NCBI GenBank assembly: GCA_964441285.1
Contig: CAYTUK010000002.1
Coordinates: 186,001 to 250,000 of the forward strand
Direction of reading: 5' to 3'
DNA: 64,000 nucleotides
DNA from: S010-25 sp964441285
GTDB lineage: Bacteria; Pseudomonadota; Gammaproteobacteria; SZUA-229
The translations under genes were made by a program, and so were the position numbers. Every line of letters begins with the position of its first letter. The stretch's first letter is position 1. Shown here one piece after another: positions 54,000-64,000 of this stretch. The notes under the pieces were generated by a model that was not told where the DNA came from, made no database searches, and worked only from the letters and a program-made list of their open reading frames with translations.

Positions 54000-55516
54000 A
54001 GTTTTACACTCACCGGGTCTGATGCTGTCAGGCAAAACATCGTATCATTACTGGTGGGAACAGAAGTATAATCTCCCTGACCATTACCTGCAGGGTTAAC
54101 CACCTCAATATAATTATTTAGTATCTGCTTGGTATCCAGCACGCCGGTATCAATATTTGCAACTGGCGCTTCACGTATCTGTCCGGCCAGTTTCTGCCCG
54201 GAATACATCACCACCGCCGCATATTTAATGCCTGATACTTGTATACAGTTTCCACAGCCAGTAACTTTTGTCTTACTGGAGCTGGCCGCATAATCAGCAG
54301 AGACGGCATAAAAGATATGATCTTTCCAGTTATTCCACATCTGCCGCGCCTGCGCAGTTATGTCTTTTAAATCTGCAGTCGCGCCACCAGGAAAAGCCAG
54401 CGTTAGATGCTCACACATAAAAACACCCGATTTTAATTTTTTCTCGAACAAGTTTTTATTTGCCATAGTGCCTGGAATAATGCTATCCGCTACAGCCGTA
54501 GTAAACGGGTAATGCCCAAGATGCGATATCGCATTATCAACATAGTTACTATTATTTCGATAGTCACCACCCTTAAAATTCAGCGGTGCCGGAAAAGGTA
54601 AACGCCGAGTGTCATTATTATTTGCATACGCTGCCATACATTTTGCCAACGCTTCCGTTAAACGCCGCATTTTATTTGTATCCGTCAGGTTCGTATCATT
54701 AAATGCCGCTCGGCGCATAATTAAGGGCCATATTTCGTCACGGGTAATCATTAGCATTTGATCATTGACTACATTTTTTTTTCTCATTGAGGCTATCTGG
54801 ATAAACCGATCGACTCTATCAACCAGATTTGACATCTTACTATTGTTGATAACTGTACCCGATGGAAGCGTATAAGCATCCATGTAAGCACTAAAATTAT
54901 TTTTATCATACCCGCATTCCGTATTTGGATCTTTAACTCGATGCTGTCCGGCGAGTGCCTGACCAGCAGAAAAAACAATCGCCACCACTCGATCTTTTGC
55001 TACACCACCCTGAATCACCGTGCCATTTCCATCATCCACCTGTAACATACCAAAGCTATCTTCATTTAACATTCCTGCGTTGGGTGAAAATTTGTAAGAA
55101 CTACTCACTGCATAAAGCAGACAATCACCATTTCCATCTTTAAGTGGCGGCATATCCAAAGATTTCCAAGGAAACCAACCTAACGTATTCCTAAACCGCA
55201 TCCCGCAACTACCATCAGAAATTCCTTCGATAGTATTATTAATTGCTGGACAGGGAAAATAACCGTACATCCCTGGTTGTTTTGATGACACCAGTGAAAC
55301 TAGATTCGCCCGCGTCATCGTGAAGGCAAGCAACGCCTGCTTTGCCTGTTTCAAGGCATTTTGGGTAATCTGTTGATGCTGTTGTTTAATCTCTGTAACA
55401 GAAAACTCTGATAATAAATAGGATACCGAGGCAAGGATAATAATAATTGTCATTATGAGTAAAATGATGCCCTTCTGTTTCTCAGGTAAACCCAGTTTTT
55501 CAGATGAGGACATCAT
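53990..55516 (-). CDS. PilX/GspK-like large minor pilin
   Basis: 508-residue protein with an N-terminal helix KQKGIILLIMTIIIILASV preceded by Gly but lacking Glu at +5, as in PilX- and GspK-type proteins that sit at the pilus tip. The large globular domain repeats the prepilin pattern (MYGYFPCPAINNT, LKDGNGDCLLY; later GNCIQVSGIKY) and has many Cys. Two ATG codons in a row begin it. Order in the operon and shared PCP motif support a tip complex with the next gene. Confidence 0.75.
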   Translation of the reverse strand: MMSSSEKLGLPEKQKGIILLIMTIIIILASVSYLLSEFSVTEIKQQHQQITQNALKQAKQALLAFTMTRANLVSLVSSKQPGMYGYFPCPAINNTIEGISDGSCGMRFRNTLGWFPWKSLDMPPLKDGNGDCLLYAVSSSYKFSPNAGMLNEDSFGMLQVDDGNGTVIQGGVAKDRVVAIVFSAGQALAGQHRVKDPNTECGYDKNNFSAYMDAYTLPSGTVINNSKMSNLVDRVDRFIQIASMRKKNVVNDQMLMITRDEIWPLIMRRAAFNDTNLTDTNKMRRLTEALAKCMAAYANNNDTRRLPFPAPLNFKGGDYRNNSNYVDNAISHLGHYPFTTAVADSIIPGTMANKNLFEKKLKSGVFMCEHLTLAFPGGATADLKDITAQARQMWNNWKDHIFYAVSADYAASSSKTKVTGCGNCIQVSGIKYAAVVMYSGQKLAGQIREAPVANIDTGVLDTKQILNNYIEVVNPAGNGQGDYTSVPTSNDTMFCLTASDPVSVKLCR

Positions 55517-55540
55517 TTGCTAATAATTGCAGTAATTTTA

Positions 55541-55951
55541 TTATGGTGCTTTTATTTCGTCAGCTTTAATATTTTGGCGCAACCAACTCTCACCAGGCTT
55601 TAACTTCAGGCGTTTACCATCAATCGTTAATGTCACCTGATCATGATCATTTATTGATTCAGGGTTAACTTTTACACCATAAATATGATTGCTTTTCAGG
55701 GTGTTTTTACCATTAATCCAGATAACATTTCTACCTCCACTGCGCTTAACATATCCTCTCAAAATAACTCTATTCAATTTCTTTTTATGCAACTGATTTA
55801 ATTTATCGCGGCGCATAGCATCAATATGCCTTCTTTGCTGCACATTAGTAAAAAGTTTTTTTAATTGTTTTATATCATAAGCGGCAAATACCCGTGTTGT
55901 AGCCAACAGTAGAATAAGGGCTAATAAAAAAAGTTGTAAATTACTTTTCAC
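55541..55951 (-). CDS. MshK/PilP-like periplasmic protein
   Basis: 136 residues: signal peptide (MKSNLQLFLLALILLLATTRVFA), a basic helix, then a small beta domain (LRGYVKRSGGRNVIWINGKN, VTLTIDGKRLKLKPGES) similar in form to PilP/GspC-type alignment subunits. GTG start overlaps the upstream gene by 11 bases. Assigned mainly by size and operon position. Confidence 0.65.
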   Translation of the reverse strand: MKSNLQLFLLALILLLATTRVFAAYDIKQLKKLFTNVQQRRHIDAMRRDKLNQLHKKKLNRVILRGYVKRSGGRNVIWINGKNTLKSNHIYGVKVNPESINDHDQVTLTIDGKRLKLKPGESWLRQNIKADEIKAP

Positions 55952-56570
55952 CTTGTTTACCTGTGTTCAGTTTAGTGCTCTTAAAGGTATACCAGCCAAG
56001 CTTACAAAAAGCTTTCATATTATTTATCGTCAACGATGATGTATGGCGTATTTTCTCTATATTACATTGATCGATGGTAAACAGACCTTTCGCCTTCTCA
56101 AGATCATTTAATAATGCAAATAGGTCACCCTCATGCCCCATTTTCAAGTTTAGCGTCATGGTGCTTTTAAACACATCTATACCGGGAAAATCCCGTTTTA
56201 TATTATCCTTGTCCAACTTAGTCTGACTGGAAATACTGTATTTAACCAATGGCATATCGCGCCGCTTTACTATACTTTGCACTGCTTCAAACCAGCTCAA
56301 TCTTTCCTCTTTACCAACAACTCCTTGCCGCACAAGCCGCATAAAATCCTTCTCAAATTTTTCAATAAGCTGATCACTCTTTACTGAAGAATTTATTTTT
56401 GATTGCCATAGCCGCATTGTGCGGCTTGCAGAAGATTTTTCCTGCTTAACCTTATCAAGATACATATAGGATACAAAAATACTTATTAATACGACAGCAA
56501 TAACTAATATAAACACGACAACTGCTCTGATTAAAGATGGCGGTAGTTTATTGTTAATAAAACTAACCAT
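55941..56570 (-). CDS. MshJ/PilO-like inner-membrane alignment protein
   Basis: 209-residue bitopic protein: a helix at about 15-38 (AVVVFILVIAVVLISIFVSYM), coiled coil, and a periplasmic ferredoxin-like part (MPLVKYSISSQ, MTLNLKMGHEGDLFALLNDLEKAKGL). Form and position match PilO/GspM proteins that connect the cytoplasmic complex to the secretin. Overlaps the PilMN-like gene by eight bases. Confidence 0.7.
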   Translation of the reverse strand: MVSFINNKLPPSLIRAVVVFILVIAVVLISIFVSYMYLDKVKQEKSSASRTMRLWQSKINSSVKSDQLIEKFEKDFMRLVRQGVVGKEERLSWFEAVQSIVKRRDMPLVKYSISSQTKLDKDNIKRDFPGIDVFKSTMTLNLKMGHEGDLFALLNDLEKAKGLFTIDQCNIEKIRHTSSLTINNMKAFCKLGWYTFKSTKLNTGKQGEK

Positions 56571-58149
56571 TAGTTGATGCTCGCATGGTTATTTGTAGCG
56601 AAAACATACCGCCCGATTCGGATGTTTTTTTATGTTTTATGTCCGCACCTGATTCAGTAGAGAATTTACTGCTCGAACGCAGGTCAACTGGAATTGTTTT
56701 TGCTTCAACGCTTATGATTTGCGGATCCTTTCTCAGCGCTGCTATAATTTCATCAATCTGATTGATTGATTTTCGATAATTCGTTTTAGAGACATCAATC
56801 CGTCCTTTAATAATCGCCCGGTTTAATATGGCAGTTTTTTCCGTGAAATTAACCGCTTTATCTTTACTTATCGTGGTAACATGATGTTTACTGTCTGTCT
56901 GTACCGGCCACCACTCAATTTTATCCAGCTGAAATTCAGGTAATTTTTTATCACTCAGTATCTGACTCAGATGTATCATAAAGTCCAGCGGTGAAGTTTT
57001 TCCATTATGTTTTATTCTTTTCGCCAACTTGACAACAGATTGCATAATGCCTGCATCTTCAAAAAGACCTTCAAATTTTTTAAATTTTACTAAATAAATA
57101 TTTTTATATTCCTGCGCTTCTGCTTTTAACCAGGCTATTTCTTCTTTATTTCCAAGCGCAGTGGAAATATTTGACTCTGTTAGCAGAAAACCAAGCACAA
57201 GAATGATAACGCTGGCCACATACAGTATCGTCGATGCAATTGAATAAAAATAACGATTAAATTTTAGCAATTCTCCGTAATGGCTGAAACTGTAACCCTG
57301 ATTACAACAAAGCCATGAAAATATACTGTCAGAAAAATTCCCTTTAACATTGTTTAGTTTTAGCTGGCCTATTATGTTCCGAGTAGAGTGTATAAAAACA
57401 CGCTGCCTTTCATCCGAAATAAAGGCCTTCTGTAGCGAAGTTATTTGCTGATCATTACCAATTATATGCAGATTAACCACGTCATTATTAGACAACAAAC
57501 CCTGGTTACGTAAAAACAATAAGGTTTTTTCTACTTCTGGTGCAGCATACTCACCAATTCGTCGAGTATCGTTGATGTCCTGATTAATAATAGACTGTCG
57601 ACTGGAAAGTAATTTCCCATCACAAAACAACGACTGCCTGACATTACTATTTACCTGCTGACTAACCAACAGGGTCATGCCTTTTTGTGCACTTATTTTA
57701 CTTAACAACAAACGGCTCACTAACGGCAATGTCCAGATACCTGAAAGTGGCACTGCATTCTTCTCAATAATATCTAGCCAGGGCTGAATTAACCTTGGAT
57801 TTGTCATTGCACCAATCAGCACCTTATCATCTCTGCGTCCGGTTTTTATGCGGCCGATAACTTCATCATAACAATACTGCTGACCTGAACGGTAATAACG
57901 ATCAATAAGTCGACTAATCACTGCCTTTCTATCTTTACTCCCAACATGTGGAACGGTTTCTATACGAAAATCCTCTTCGATAACATCAATCAGGAATTTT
58001 GCCGGGATATTTATTGACTCTCGCAAGTAGTCACGAAAACTGTCAAACCCTGCTTCTGTCGGTAAAAAAGATACTTCCCCCAACAAGACACGCTGTTTCC
58101 AGTAAAACACTTTTAATCGATAGCCAGTAAAATAGAATAATCTTTTCAA
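56563..58149 (-). CDS. PilMN-like fused assembly protein (GspL-type)
   Basis: 528 residues. The cytoplasmic N-terminal half (1-300) has an actin-like fold pattern as in PilM and MshI; a membrane helix lies at about 303-325 (YFYSIASTILYVASVIILVL); the periplasmic part (330-528) resembles PilN. This combined layout is GspL-like. TTG start two bases after the preceding stop; no better codon is present. It would couple the ATPase to the periplasmic alignment complex. Confidence 0.72.
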   Translation of the reverse strand: MKRLFYFTGYRLKVFYWKQRVLLGEVSFLPTEAGFDSFRDYLRESINIPAKFLIDVIEEDFRIETVPHVGSKDRKAVISRLIDRYYRSGQQYCYDEVIGRIKTGRRDDKVLIGAMTNPRLIQPWLDIIEKNAVPLSGIWTLPLVSRLLLSKISAQKGMTLLVSQQVNSNVRQSLFCDGKLLSSRQSIINQDINDTRRIGEYAAPEVEKTLLFLRNQGLLSNNDVVNLHIIGNDQQITSLQKAFISDERQRVFIHSTRNIIGQLKLNNVKGNFSDSIFSWLCCNQGYSFSHYGELLKFNRYFYSIASTILYVASVIILVLGFLLTESNISTALGNKEEIAWLKAEAQEYKNIYLVKFKKFEGLFEDAGIMQSVVKLAKRIKHNGKTSPLDFMIHLSQILSDKKLPEFQLDKIEWWPVQTDSKHHVTTISKDKAVNFTEKTAILNRAIIKGRIDVSKTNYRKSINQIDEIIAALRKDPQIISVEAKTIPVDLRSSSKFSTESGADIKHKKTSESGGMFSLQITMRASTNG

Positions 58150-58151
58150 AA

Positions 58152-59360
58152 TTAAAAACCCACTTTTGAAACAGCATCATAAACTGGGCCCAGCACTGCC
58201 GTCATAATCCACATCATGATTAAACCCAGTAAAACCGTTAGCGCCGGCATTAATGTAGGTTCAATTTTATCGATGGCCTCTTTAACCTCACGATTATAAA
58301 AATAGCTAACGTTTAATAATGCAGCATCCATTGCACCAGTATCTTCACCCACTTTCAACATACGTACAATCATTGATGGAAACACCCCTAATTTTTCAAA
58401 ACTTTTGCTAATAATCATACCTTCCGAAATACTAATTCTTGCCTTATGGATTGAATTCTCCAGAACCAGATTATTCATCATGTTTTCTGATATTTTCAGC
58501 GCATCCAGTACCGTGATACCAGAGCTGTACATCATTGCAAAGTAATTTGCGAAACGCGCTAATTTTATTTTTAGCAACAAGGGTCCGAATAACCACAGCT
58601 TAAGTTTTATCCCGTCAAAGAAATAGCGTATTTTTTTATTTTTTATAATTGCAATCCGTAATCCAAAAAAGATAATTACCGGGAGACCAAAAATTAAATA
58701 CCAGTAATTAACAAAAGCCTTCGAAACATTAATTAATAACCGAGTATGCCAGGGTATATGACCACCGATATTTTTTATAAATGGAACCAGCTGCGGCATT
58801 AAATACATCATCAGAAAAGTGACCACCATAAATACAAACACCGAAACAATTGCCGGATAGATCATGATCTTTTTTGTCTGCGATATTAGCTCGTCCTGCC
58901 AGCGAATAGTGTCTGCCAGATCTTTAAGTACCTCGGCAAGCCGTCCGGTTTCCTCACCGACCTTAATTAGAGTGACATATACATTATCAAAAATAGCAGG
59001 ATGCTCTGCTAATGCCAGCGAAAAAGTTTTACCGCCTTCAATGTCATCGATAACCGCCTGCAATGTATCTGTAAAATGACTGTAATCAATACTGTCTCGA
59101 ATGTCTTTCAAACTATCAATTAATGGTACGCCTGATTTAATTAGCTGCTCAACATGAAAGGTAAAGTTAATTAATTCTCGCCGGTTAATTCGCTTACCTT
59201 TCAAAAGATAACCGGAGACACGGCTTTGCTCCCTGTAACTTAATAAATCAAAACCCATACTACTTAGACGTCTCTCCAGTTCCATTGGATTACTCGCGAC
59301 CATCGTATCAGCACGAATTTTCCCTTTTGCATCTATGATTTTAAATTTATAGTCTGGCAT
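58152..59360 (-). CDS. mshG: MshG/PilC/GspF-type platform protein
   Basis: 402-residue inner-membrane platform with two T2SSF repeats, each with FTFHVEQLIKSGVPLIDSL or FANYFAMMYSSGITVLDAL, and the PilC-type N-terminal extension. Three to four membrane helices (about 165-190, 215-235, 375-395). It works with the ATPase to move pilin subunits. Eight bases separate it from mshE. Confidence 0.93.
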   Translation of the reverse strand: MPDYKFKIIDAKGKIRADTMVASNPMELERRLSSMGFDLLSYREQSRVSGYLLKGKRINRRELINFTFHVEQLIKSGVPLIDSLKDIRDSIDYSHFTDTLQAVIDDIEGGKTFSLALAEHPAIFDNVYVTLIKVGEETGRLAEVLKDLADTIRWQDELISQTKKIMIYPAIVSVFVFMVVTFLMMYLMPQLVPFIKNIGGHIPWHTRLLINVSKAFVNYWYLIFGLPVIIFFGLRIAIIKNKKIRYFFDGIKLKLWLFGPLLLKIKLARFANYFAMMYSSGITVLDALKISENMMNNLVLENSIHKARISISEGMIISKSFEKLGVFPSMIVRMLKVGEDTGAMDAALLNVSYFYNREVKEAIDKIEPTLMPALTVLLGLIMMWIMTAVLGPVYDAVSKVGF

Positions 59361-59367
59361 CGTTACA

Positions 59368-61080
59368 CTACATCCGCTGGGTTAGATCAATCACCCGGGA
59401 AATTTCACCAAGTGATGTTTTTCCTTCCAGCACACAGCGTATTGCATCATCCGCCAGTGTCCTGTAACCCGTTGCTTTAGCAACGGCTTTTAACTCACCC
59501 AGCGTCCCACGTCGAGCCAGCAGGTCATCCAGTTCGCTACTTATTCTCAATGCCTCGATAATTGCAACGCGCCCCCTGTAACCTGTGTTGTCACATTTGG
59601 AGCAACCGACTGCTTCATAGATTTTAATGGGGTTATTAATATATTCGATACCCAGTAATTTTGCTTCTATCTCATTGGCATCTTTTTCTCTCTTACATAC
59701 AGAACACAAAATTCGAACTAACCGCTGACTAATTACACCGATAATATTTCCTGTCATAATATCGGGTAGAACGCCAATATCAAGCAAACGTGGAAATGTC
59801 CCTATTGCTGAATTCGTGTGCAATGTCGATAACACCTGATGACCAGTCATCGCTGCACGAAAAGCCATTTCTGCGGTATCCTCATCCCGAATTTCACCCA
59901 CCAGAATGATATCCGGATCCTGACGCATTATTGATCGAATACCATTCGCGAAATCCATGCGAGCAACCTCATTGACTGAGGTTTGCCTAATCATATCCAT
60001 CGGATATTCCACCGGATCTTCCAGTGTCATAATGTTGACCTGTTCAGATTTCACATAATTTAACAATGAGTACAGTGTTGTGGTTTTACCGCTGCCCGTT
60101 GGTCCAGTAACCAGAATAATACCTTCTGGGCGTGCCATCATTAATTTTAGCGCAGCCAGTGTGTCTGTATGAATACCCAGTTGATCCATCGGCACAATGC
60201 CTTTGGCACGATCCAGCACCCGAAGAACGATATTTTCACCGTGCGTAGTCGGCTGGGCTGAAACTCGAAAATCCACACGATGGCCATGTACCTGCAAACC
60301 TAAGCGGCCATCCTGTGGAATACGCGATTCAGCAATGTTCATGCCACACATAACCTTAAGTCGCACAACAATGGCAGACCAGTAATCTTTATGTAAGCTA
60401 CGAATCTGCCTTAGCACACCATCAATCCGATAACGTAGGCGCAAAAAGCCTTCTTCCGGCTCAAAATGAATATCTGATGCTTCACGTTTTACCGCATCGG
60501 CAAGTATCGCATCAACCAGTCTAACCAGTGGTTGACTGTATTCATCTTCAGTTGCATCAAGACTATGATAGTCAACCTCACCCGTTTCAATCTCATGCAA
60601 AATACCATCAACAGATAGCTCATAGCCATAAAACTGATCTATCGCCTTTTTGATTTCACCTTCACCCGCCACCATTGGTATCAATTCTATGGTACGTCCC
60701 ACCAGGGCGTGTATCCGATCAAGAACTAACAGATCGGATGCATTTTTCATCGCAATTTTTAGTTGTAATGCCGCTTCATCAAAACTCACAGGGACAATGG
60801 TATAACGCTCAGCCGTATCTTTTAGAATCAAATTTAAGGCAGCGCTATCAGGAACAACCGTCATCAGATCAACACTGGAAAAACCCAGCACCAGGCTCAG
60901 CACATCGCGCATAACTGATTCTGAAACAAAACCCAGTGCAATCAGTATTTCACCAAGCAGCTTTTTATTCTTCTTCTGCTCGGTCAGTGCAATATCCAGT
61001 TGGTCGGCCGTAATCAATCCTTTTCCAATTAATTCCTGCCCGATTTTTAGTCGTCCTTTTTTCTTCAATTCCAGATCCAT
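59368..61080 (-). CDS. mshE: MshE/PilB-type pilus assembly ATPase with MshEN domain
   Basis: 570-residue hexameric ATPase. N-terminal MshEN-type domain (about residues 10-150): IGQELIGKGLITADQLDIAL and LGEILIALGFVSESVM resemble the paired c-di-GMP-binding motifs known in MshE. The ATPase core has Walker A G326-PTGSGKT, Asp box EDPVEYP, Walker B DPDIILVGEIRD and His box STLHTN. A zinc tetracysteine (CSVCKRE, later CSKCDNTG) is present. c-di-GMP control is inferred from these motifs. Confidence 0.92.
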   Translation of the reverse strand: MDLELKKKGRLKIGQELIGKGLITADQLDIALTEQKKNKKLLGEILIALGFVSESVMRDVLSLVLGFSSVDLMTVVPDSAALNLILKDTAERYTIVPVSFDEAALQLKIAMKNASDLLVLDRIHALVGRTIELIPMVAGEGEIKKAIDQFYGYELSVDGILHEIETGEVDYHSLDATEDEYSQPLVRLVDAILADAVKREASDIHFEPEEGFLRLRYRIDGVLRQIRSLHKDYWSAIVVRLKVMCGMNIAESRIPQDGRLGLQVHGHRVDFRVSAQPTTHGENIVLRVLDRAKGIVPMDQLGIHTDTLAALKLMMARPEGIILVTGPTGSGKTTTLYSLLNYVKSEQVNIMTLEDPVEYPMDMIRQTSVNEVARMDFANGIRSIMRQDPDIILVGEIRDEDTAEMAFRAAMTGHQVLSTLHTNSAIGTFPRLLDIGVLPDIMTGNIIGVISQRLVRILCSVCKREKDANEIEAKLLGIEYINNPIKIYEAVGCSKCDNTGYRGRVAIIEALRISSELDDLLARRGTLGELKAVAKATGYRTLADDAIRCVLEGKTSLGEISRVIDLTQRM

Positions 61081-61082
61081 CG

Positions 61083-62318
<1,236 letters not shown>

Positions 62319-62343
62319 GACTTTATCTCTTTTTACACCAGAC

Positions 62344-63999
62344 CTAGCGTGTCAAACTCTGGTTAATGTTACCGTGTCTGAGTTTTTTATCTTTTCCATT
62401 CAGATTCATATTCAGGTATTTTTTATACTGACTCAAATCCCCATTAAGACTAGCATCATGGATTACAACTGGCCGAATGAATATAACCAGTTCGGTTTTT
62501 ACATATGACTGGCTCTTATATGAAAATAAATTCCCCAAAAAAGGTATGCTTGACAGTATTGGCACGCCTTCATTAGTTTTATCTAATTGGTTTTGCATTA
62601 AGCCGCCAATAACTGCTGTATCTTTATTTTTAATTTTTAGCATAGTTTCTATTTCACGTACTTGAATAACCGGAATTTTACTGACCACATTTAACGCGGC
62701 TAACTGAGGGTTTGGATCATTTACGAAACGAATAATTCTTGAAATAGTTGGGCGCACATTTAGCGTTACCTCATCCTCACTATCAATAAAAGGTGTCACT
62801 GACATAATAAAACCAACCGGAACAGTATTTATACTGGTATTAACCGCTGTAGTTGAATTTTGATTAACTGAACCGGAGTTAATTGTCACATTGGTCGTAA
62901 AATAAACTTCATTATCGACAACCTTTAATATCGCTGTCTGATTATTCAACGCCATAACTTTCGGACTGGATAATACTTTCACATCACCAAAAGTTTCCAG
63001 CGCTTTTAACGTAATGGCCAATGGGTTACCATTCACAGTCCCGGTACCTGCCAACTGAAAAAATGCAGCCGAACCAAAATTAGCACCAAGTACTTTCTGC
63101 ACACCCCCTCTTTCTAATATCGGCTTATTATTAATAGTGGTAGTTTTACCAAGAACCGACCAGTCAACACCCGCCTGATATTGATCACTTAACTTTACTT
63201 CCGCTACAGTTACTTCTATCAGCACCTGTCGCTGCGCACTGCTTACAACCTTATGAATAAATGCCCGAATTAATTTATGTTGTTTTAGTGTTGCCCTCAC
63301 AGCGATAATGCCGGTTTCTCGATTGACAATAATATTATTATTGGCGGTTTTTTCATTATTTGAAGCACCATTATTCTCTTTGGCGTTATCGTCCAGGATA
63401 CCTGCAATGTTTTTAGCCAACGTGTCCCAAAACTGATTTTTTGCTTCATTTATTACTTCAGTGCTCGCCTTATTGCCACTTGATCTACCGCCGCTTCCAC
63501 TACTACTTCCTGCCTGTTTTATACCACCACCCGCCGTACCAATTTCTGTAGAGATGCTAACTTTTCCCTTACTGGAACGCTCGATATTTAAGTAATTAAC
63601 TTCATAGGTACGCAATACTGGGGTATCTTTTTTTATAATTAAAGCACCCGCTTTGAATGAATAGACAATATCGGTCTGCTCTGCAATTCGATCAAGTATC
63701 TTTGGTAAGGTTTGATCAATTGCATTCATCGTGATTTTGCCCTTAACATCATTATCTATATTCAGATTTATATGTGCGTTTCTCGCCATAGAAAATAACA
63801 CTTCTCGTACCGGAACTTGATTAACCACAACGCTGTAAGTTTCCTGAGGTGGTCGGTTTTGCGGGCGTTTTAAGCGTGGCGCACTGGTGACGAGGGCAGG
63901 AATTTCTGCGTTTTTATTTTCATCAGCACGAAGATGTCCTGCTGATCGGGTAGGCGGATTTGTTGCACCACAGGCAGTGAGTAAAATAAACCCACTTGC
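62344..63999 (-). CDS. mshL: MshL-like secretin lipoprotein (5' end outside window)
   Basis: Outer-membrane channel for the pilus. The frame is open to the window edge; the first visible residues read ASGFILLTACG, a lipobox whose Cys codon is at 63970-63972, so the true start is only a few codons outside and the Met at 63828 is internal. Domains: lipidated linker, secretin N-domains (VPVREVLFSMARNAHINLNI; later IIVNRETGIIAVRATLKQHK), a Gly/Ser-rich stretch (GGGIKQAGSSSGSGGRSSG), then the secretin barrel with VEVTVAEVKLSDQYQAGVDW-like and PVIQVREIETMLKIKNKDTAVIGGLM. Confidence 0.92.
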   Translation of the reverse strand, partial: ASGFILLTACGATNPPTRSAGHLRADENKNAEIPALVTSAPRLKRPQNRPPQETYSVVVNQVPVREVLFSMARNAHINLNIDNDVKGKITMNAIDQTLPKILDRIAEQTDIVYSFKAGALIIKKDTPVLRTYEVNYLNIERSSKGKVSISTEIGTAGGGIKQAGSSSGSGGRSSGNKASTEVINEAKNQFWDTLAKNIAGILDDNAKENNGASNNEKTANNNIIVNRETGIIAVRATLKQHKLIRAFIHKVVSSAQRQVLIEVTVAEVKLSDQYQAGVDWSVLGKTTTINNKPILERGGVQKVLGANFGSAAFFQLAGTGTVNGNPLAITLKALETFGDVKVLSSPKVMALNNQTAILKVVDNEVYFTTNVTINSGSVNQNSTTAVNTSINTVPVGFIMSVTPFIDSEDEVTLNVRPTISRIIRFVNDPNPQLAALNVVSKIPVIQVREIETMLKIKNKDTAVIGGLMQNQLDKTNEGVPILSSIPFLGNLFSYKSQSYVKTELVIFIRPVVIHDASLNGDLSQYKKYLNMNLNGKDKKLRHGNINQSLTR

Positions 64000-64000
64000 C

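Noticed and set aside
53202..55516. Type II secretion system instead of a pilus
   Set aside because: The ATPase has an MshEN domain and the order mshL, TPR, mshE, mshG follows MSHA. No GspC, GspG, GspH set was recognised, although the GspL-like fusion leaves some doubt.

Overview
The window reads as a chromosomal segment of a free-living gammaproteobacterium. The basis is the gene order glnA, DUF4124 gene, ntrB, ntrC; a PlsB-type acyltransferase; a MSHA-like pilus locus; and GC content that looks mid-range by eye. Genus cannot be fixed. I saw no rRNA, tRNA, CRISPR array, phage or intact transposase.

Layout. 1-11470 (+): pelA (5' end outside the window) to pelG, the Pel exopolysaccharide operon, with overlapping genes. 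11646-18890 (-): six genes of a hydrogenase-4-like membrane complex (hyfB, C, E, F, G, I order). Its large subunit has lost all four Ni-Fe cysteines, so it is best read as an energy-converting hydrogenase-related (Ehr) complex. 19338-22852: rpmE, a secreted SNase-type nuclease, malic enzyme, and convergent malate dehydrogenase. 23146-29807: a small Arg-rich ORF and a czc-like heavy-metal RND efflux operon with its small leader protein. 29896-36023: diguanylate cyclase, lipoprotein, plsB, BamC-like protein. 36165-42458: adenosine kinase; narK, PP2C/kinase fusion and mobA; zinc-type CDF transporter. 42719-47593: glnA, DUF4124 gene, ntrB, ntrC. 47820-64000: a MSHA/type IV-like pilus locus (secretin lipoprotein, poly-Gln TPR protein, ATPase, platform protein, PilMN/O/P-like subunits, three pilin-like proteins), interleaved with an ABC-2 transporter and an orphan histidine kinase.

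How they work together. Nitrogen control is unusually legible: narK, glnA and ntrB each have a -24/-12 sigma-54 promoter (GG-N10-GC) and an upstream GCAC-N7-GTGC NtrC-type box, so nitrate uptake, ammonium assimilation and the NtrBC system itself form one local regulon. A second theme is c-di-GMP and surface life: PelD has the RxxD receptor motif, the pilus ATPase has an MshEN-like domain, and a GGDEF enzyme with an intact active site and I-site lies between them.

A dispersed MITE-like repeat family (at least five copies, two subfamilies) and a second REP-like element sit in the intergenic spaces. The most notable items are the nickel-less hydrogenase-like complex, the pilus/ABC/kinase locus, the NtrC/sigma-54 architecture, the repeat family, and the rpmE terminator embedded in the apparent signal peptide of the next gene.
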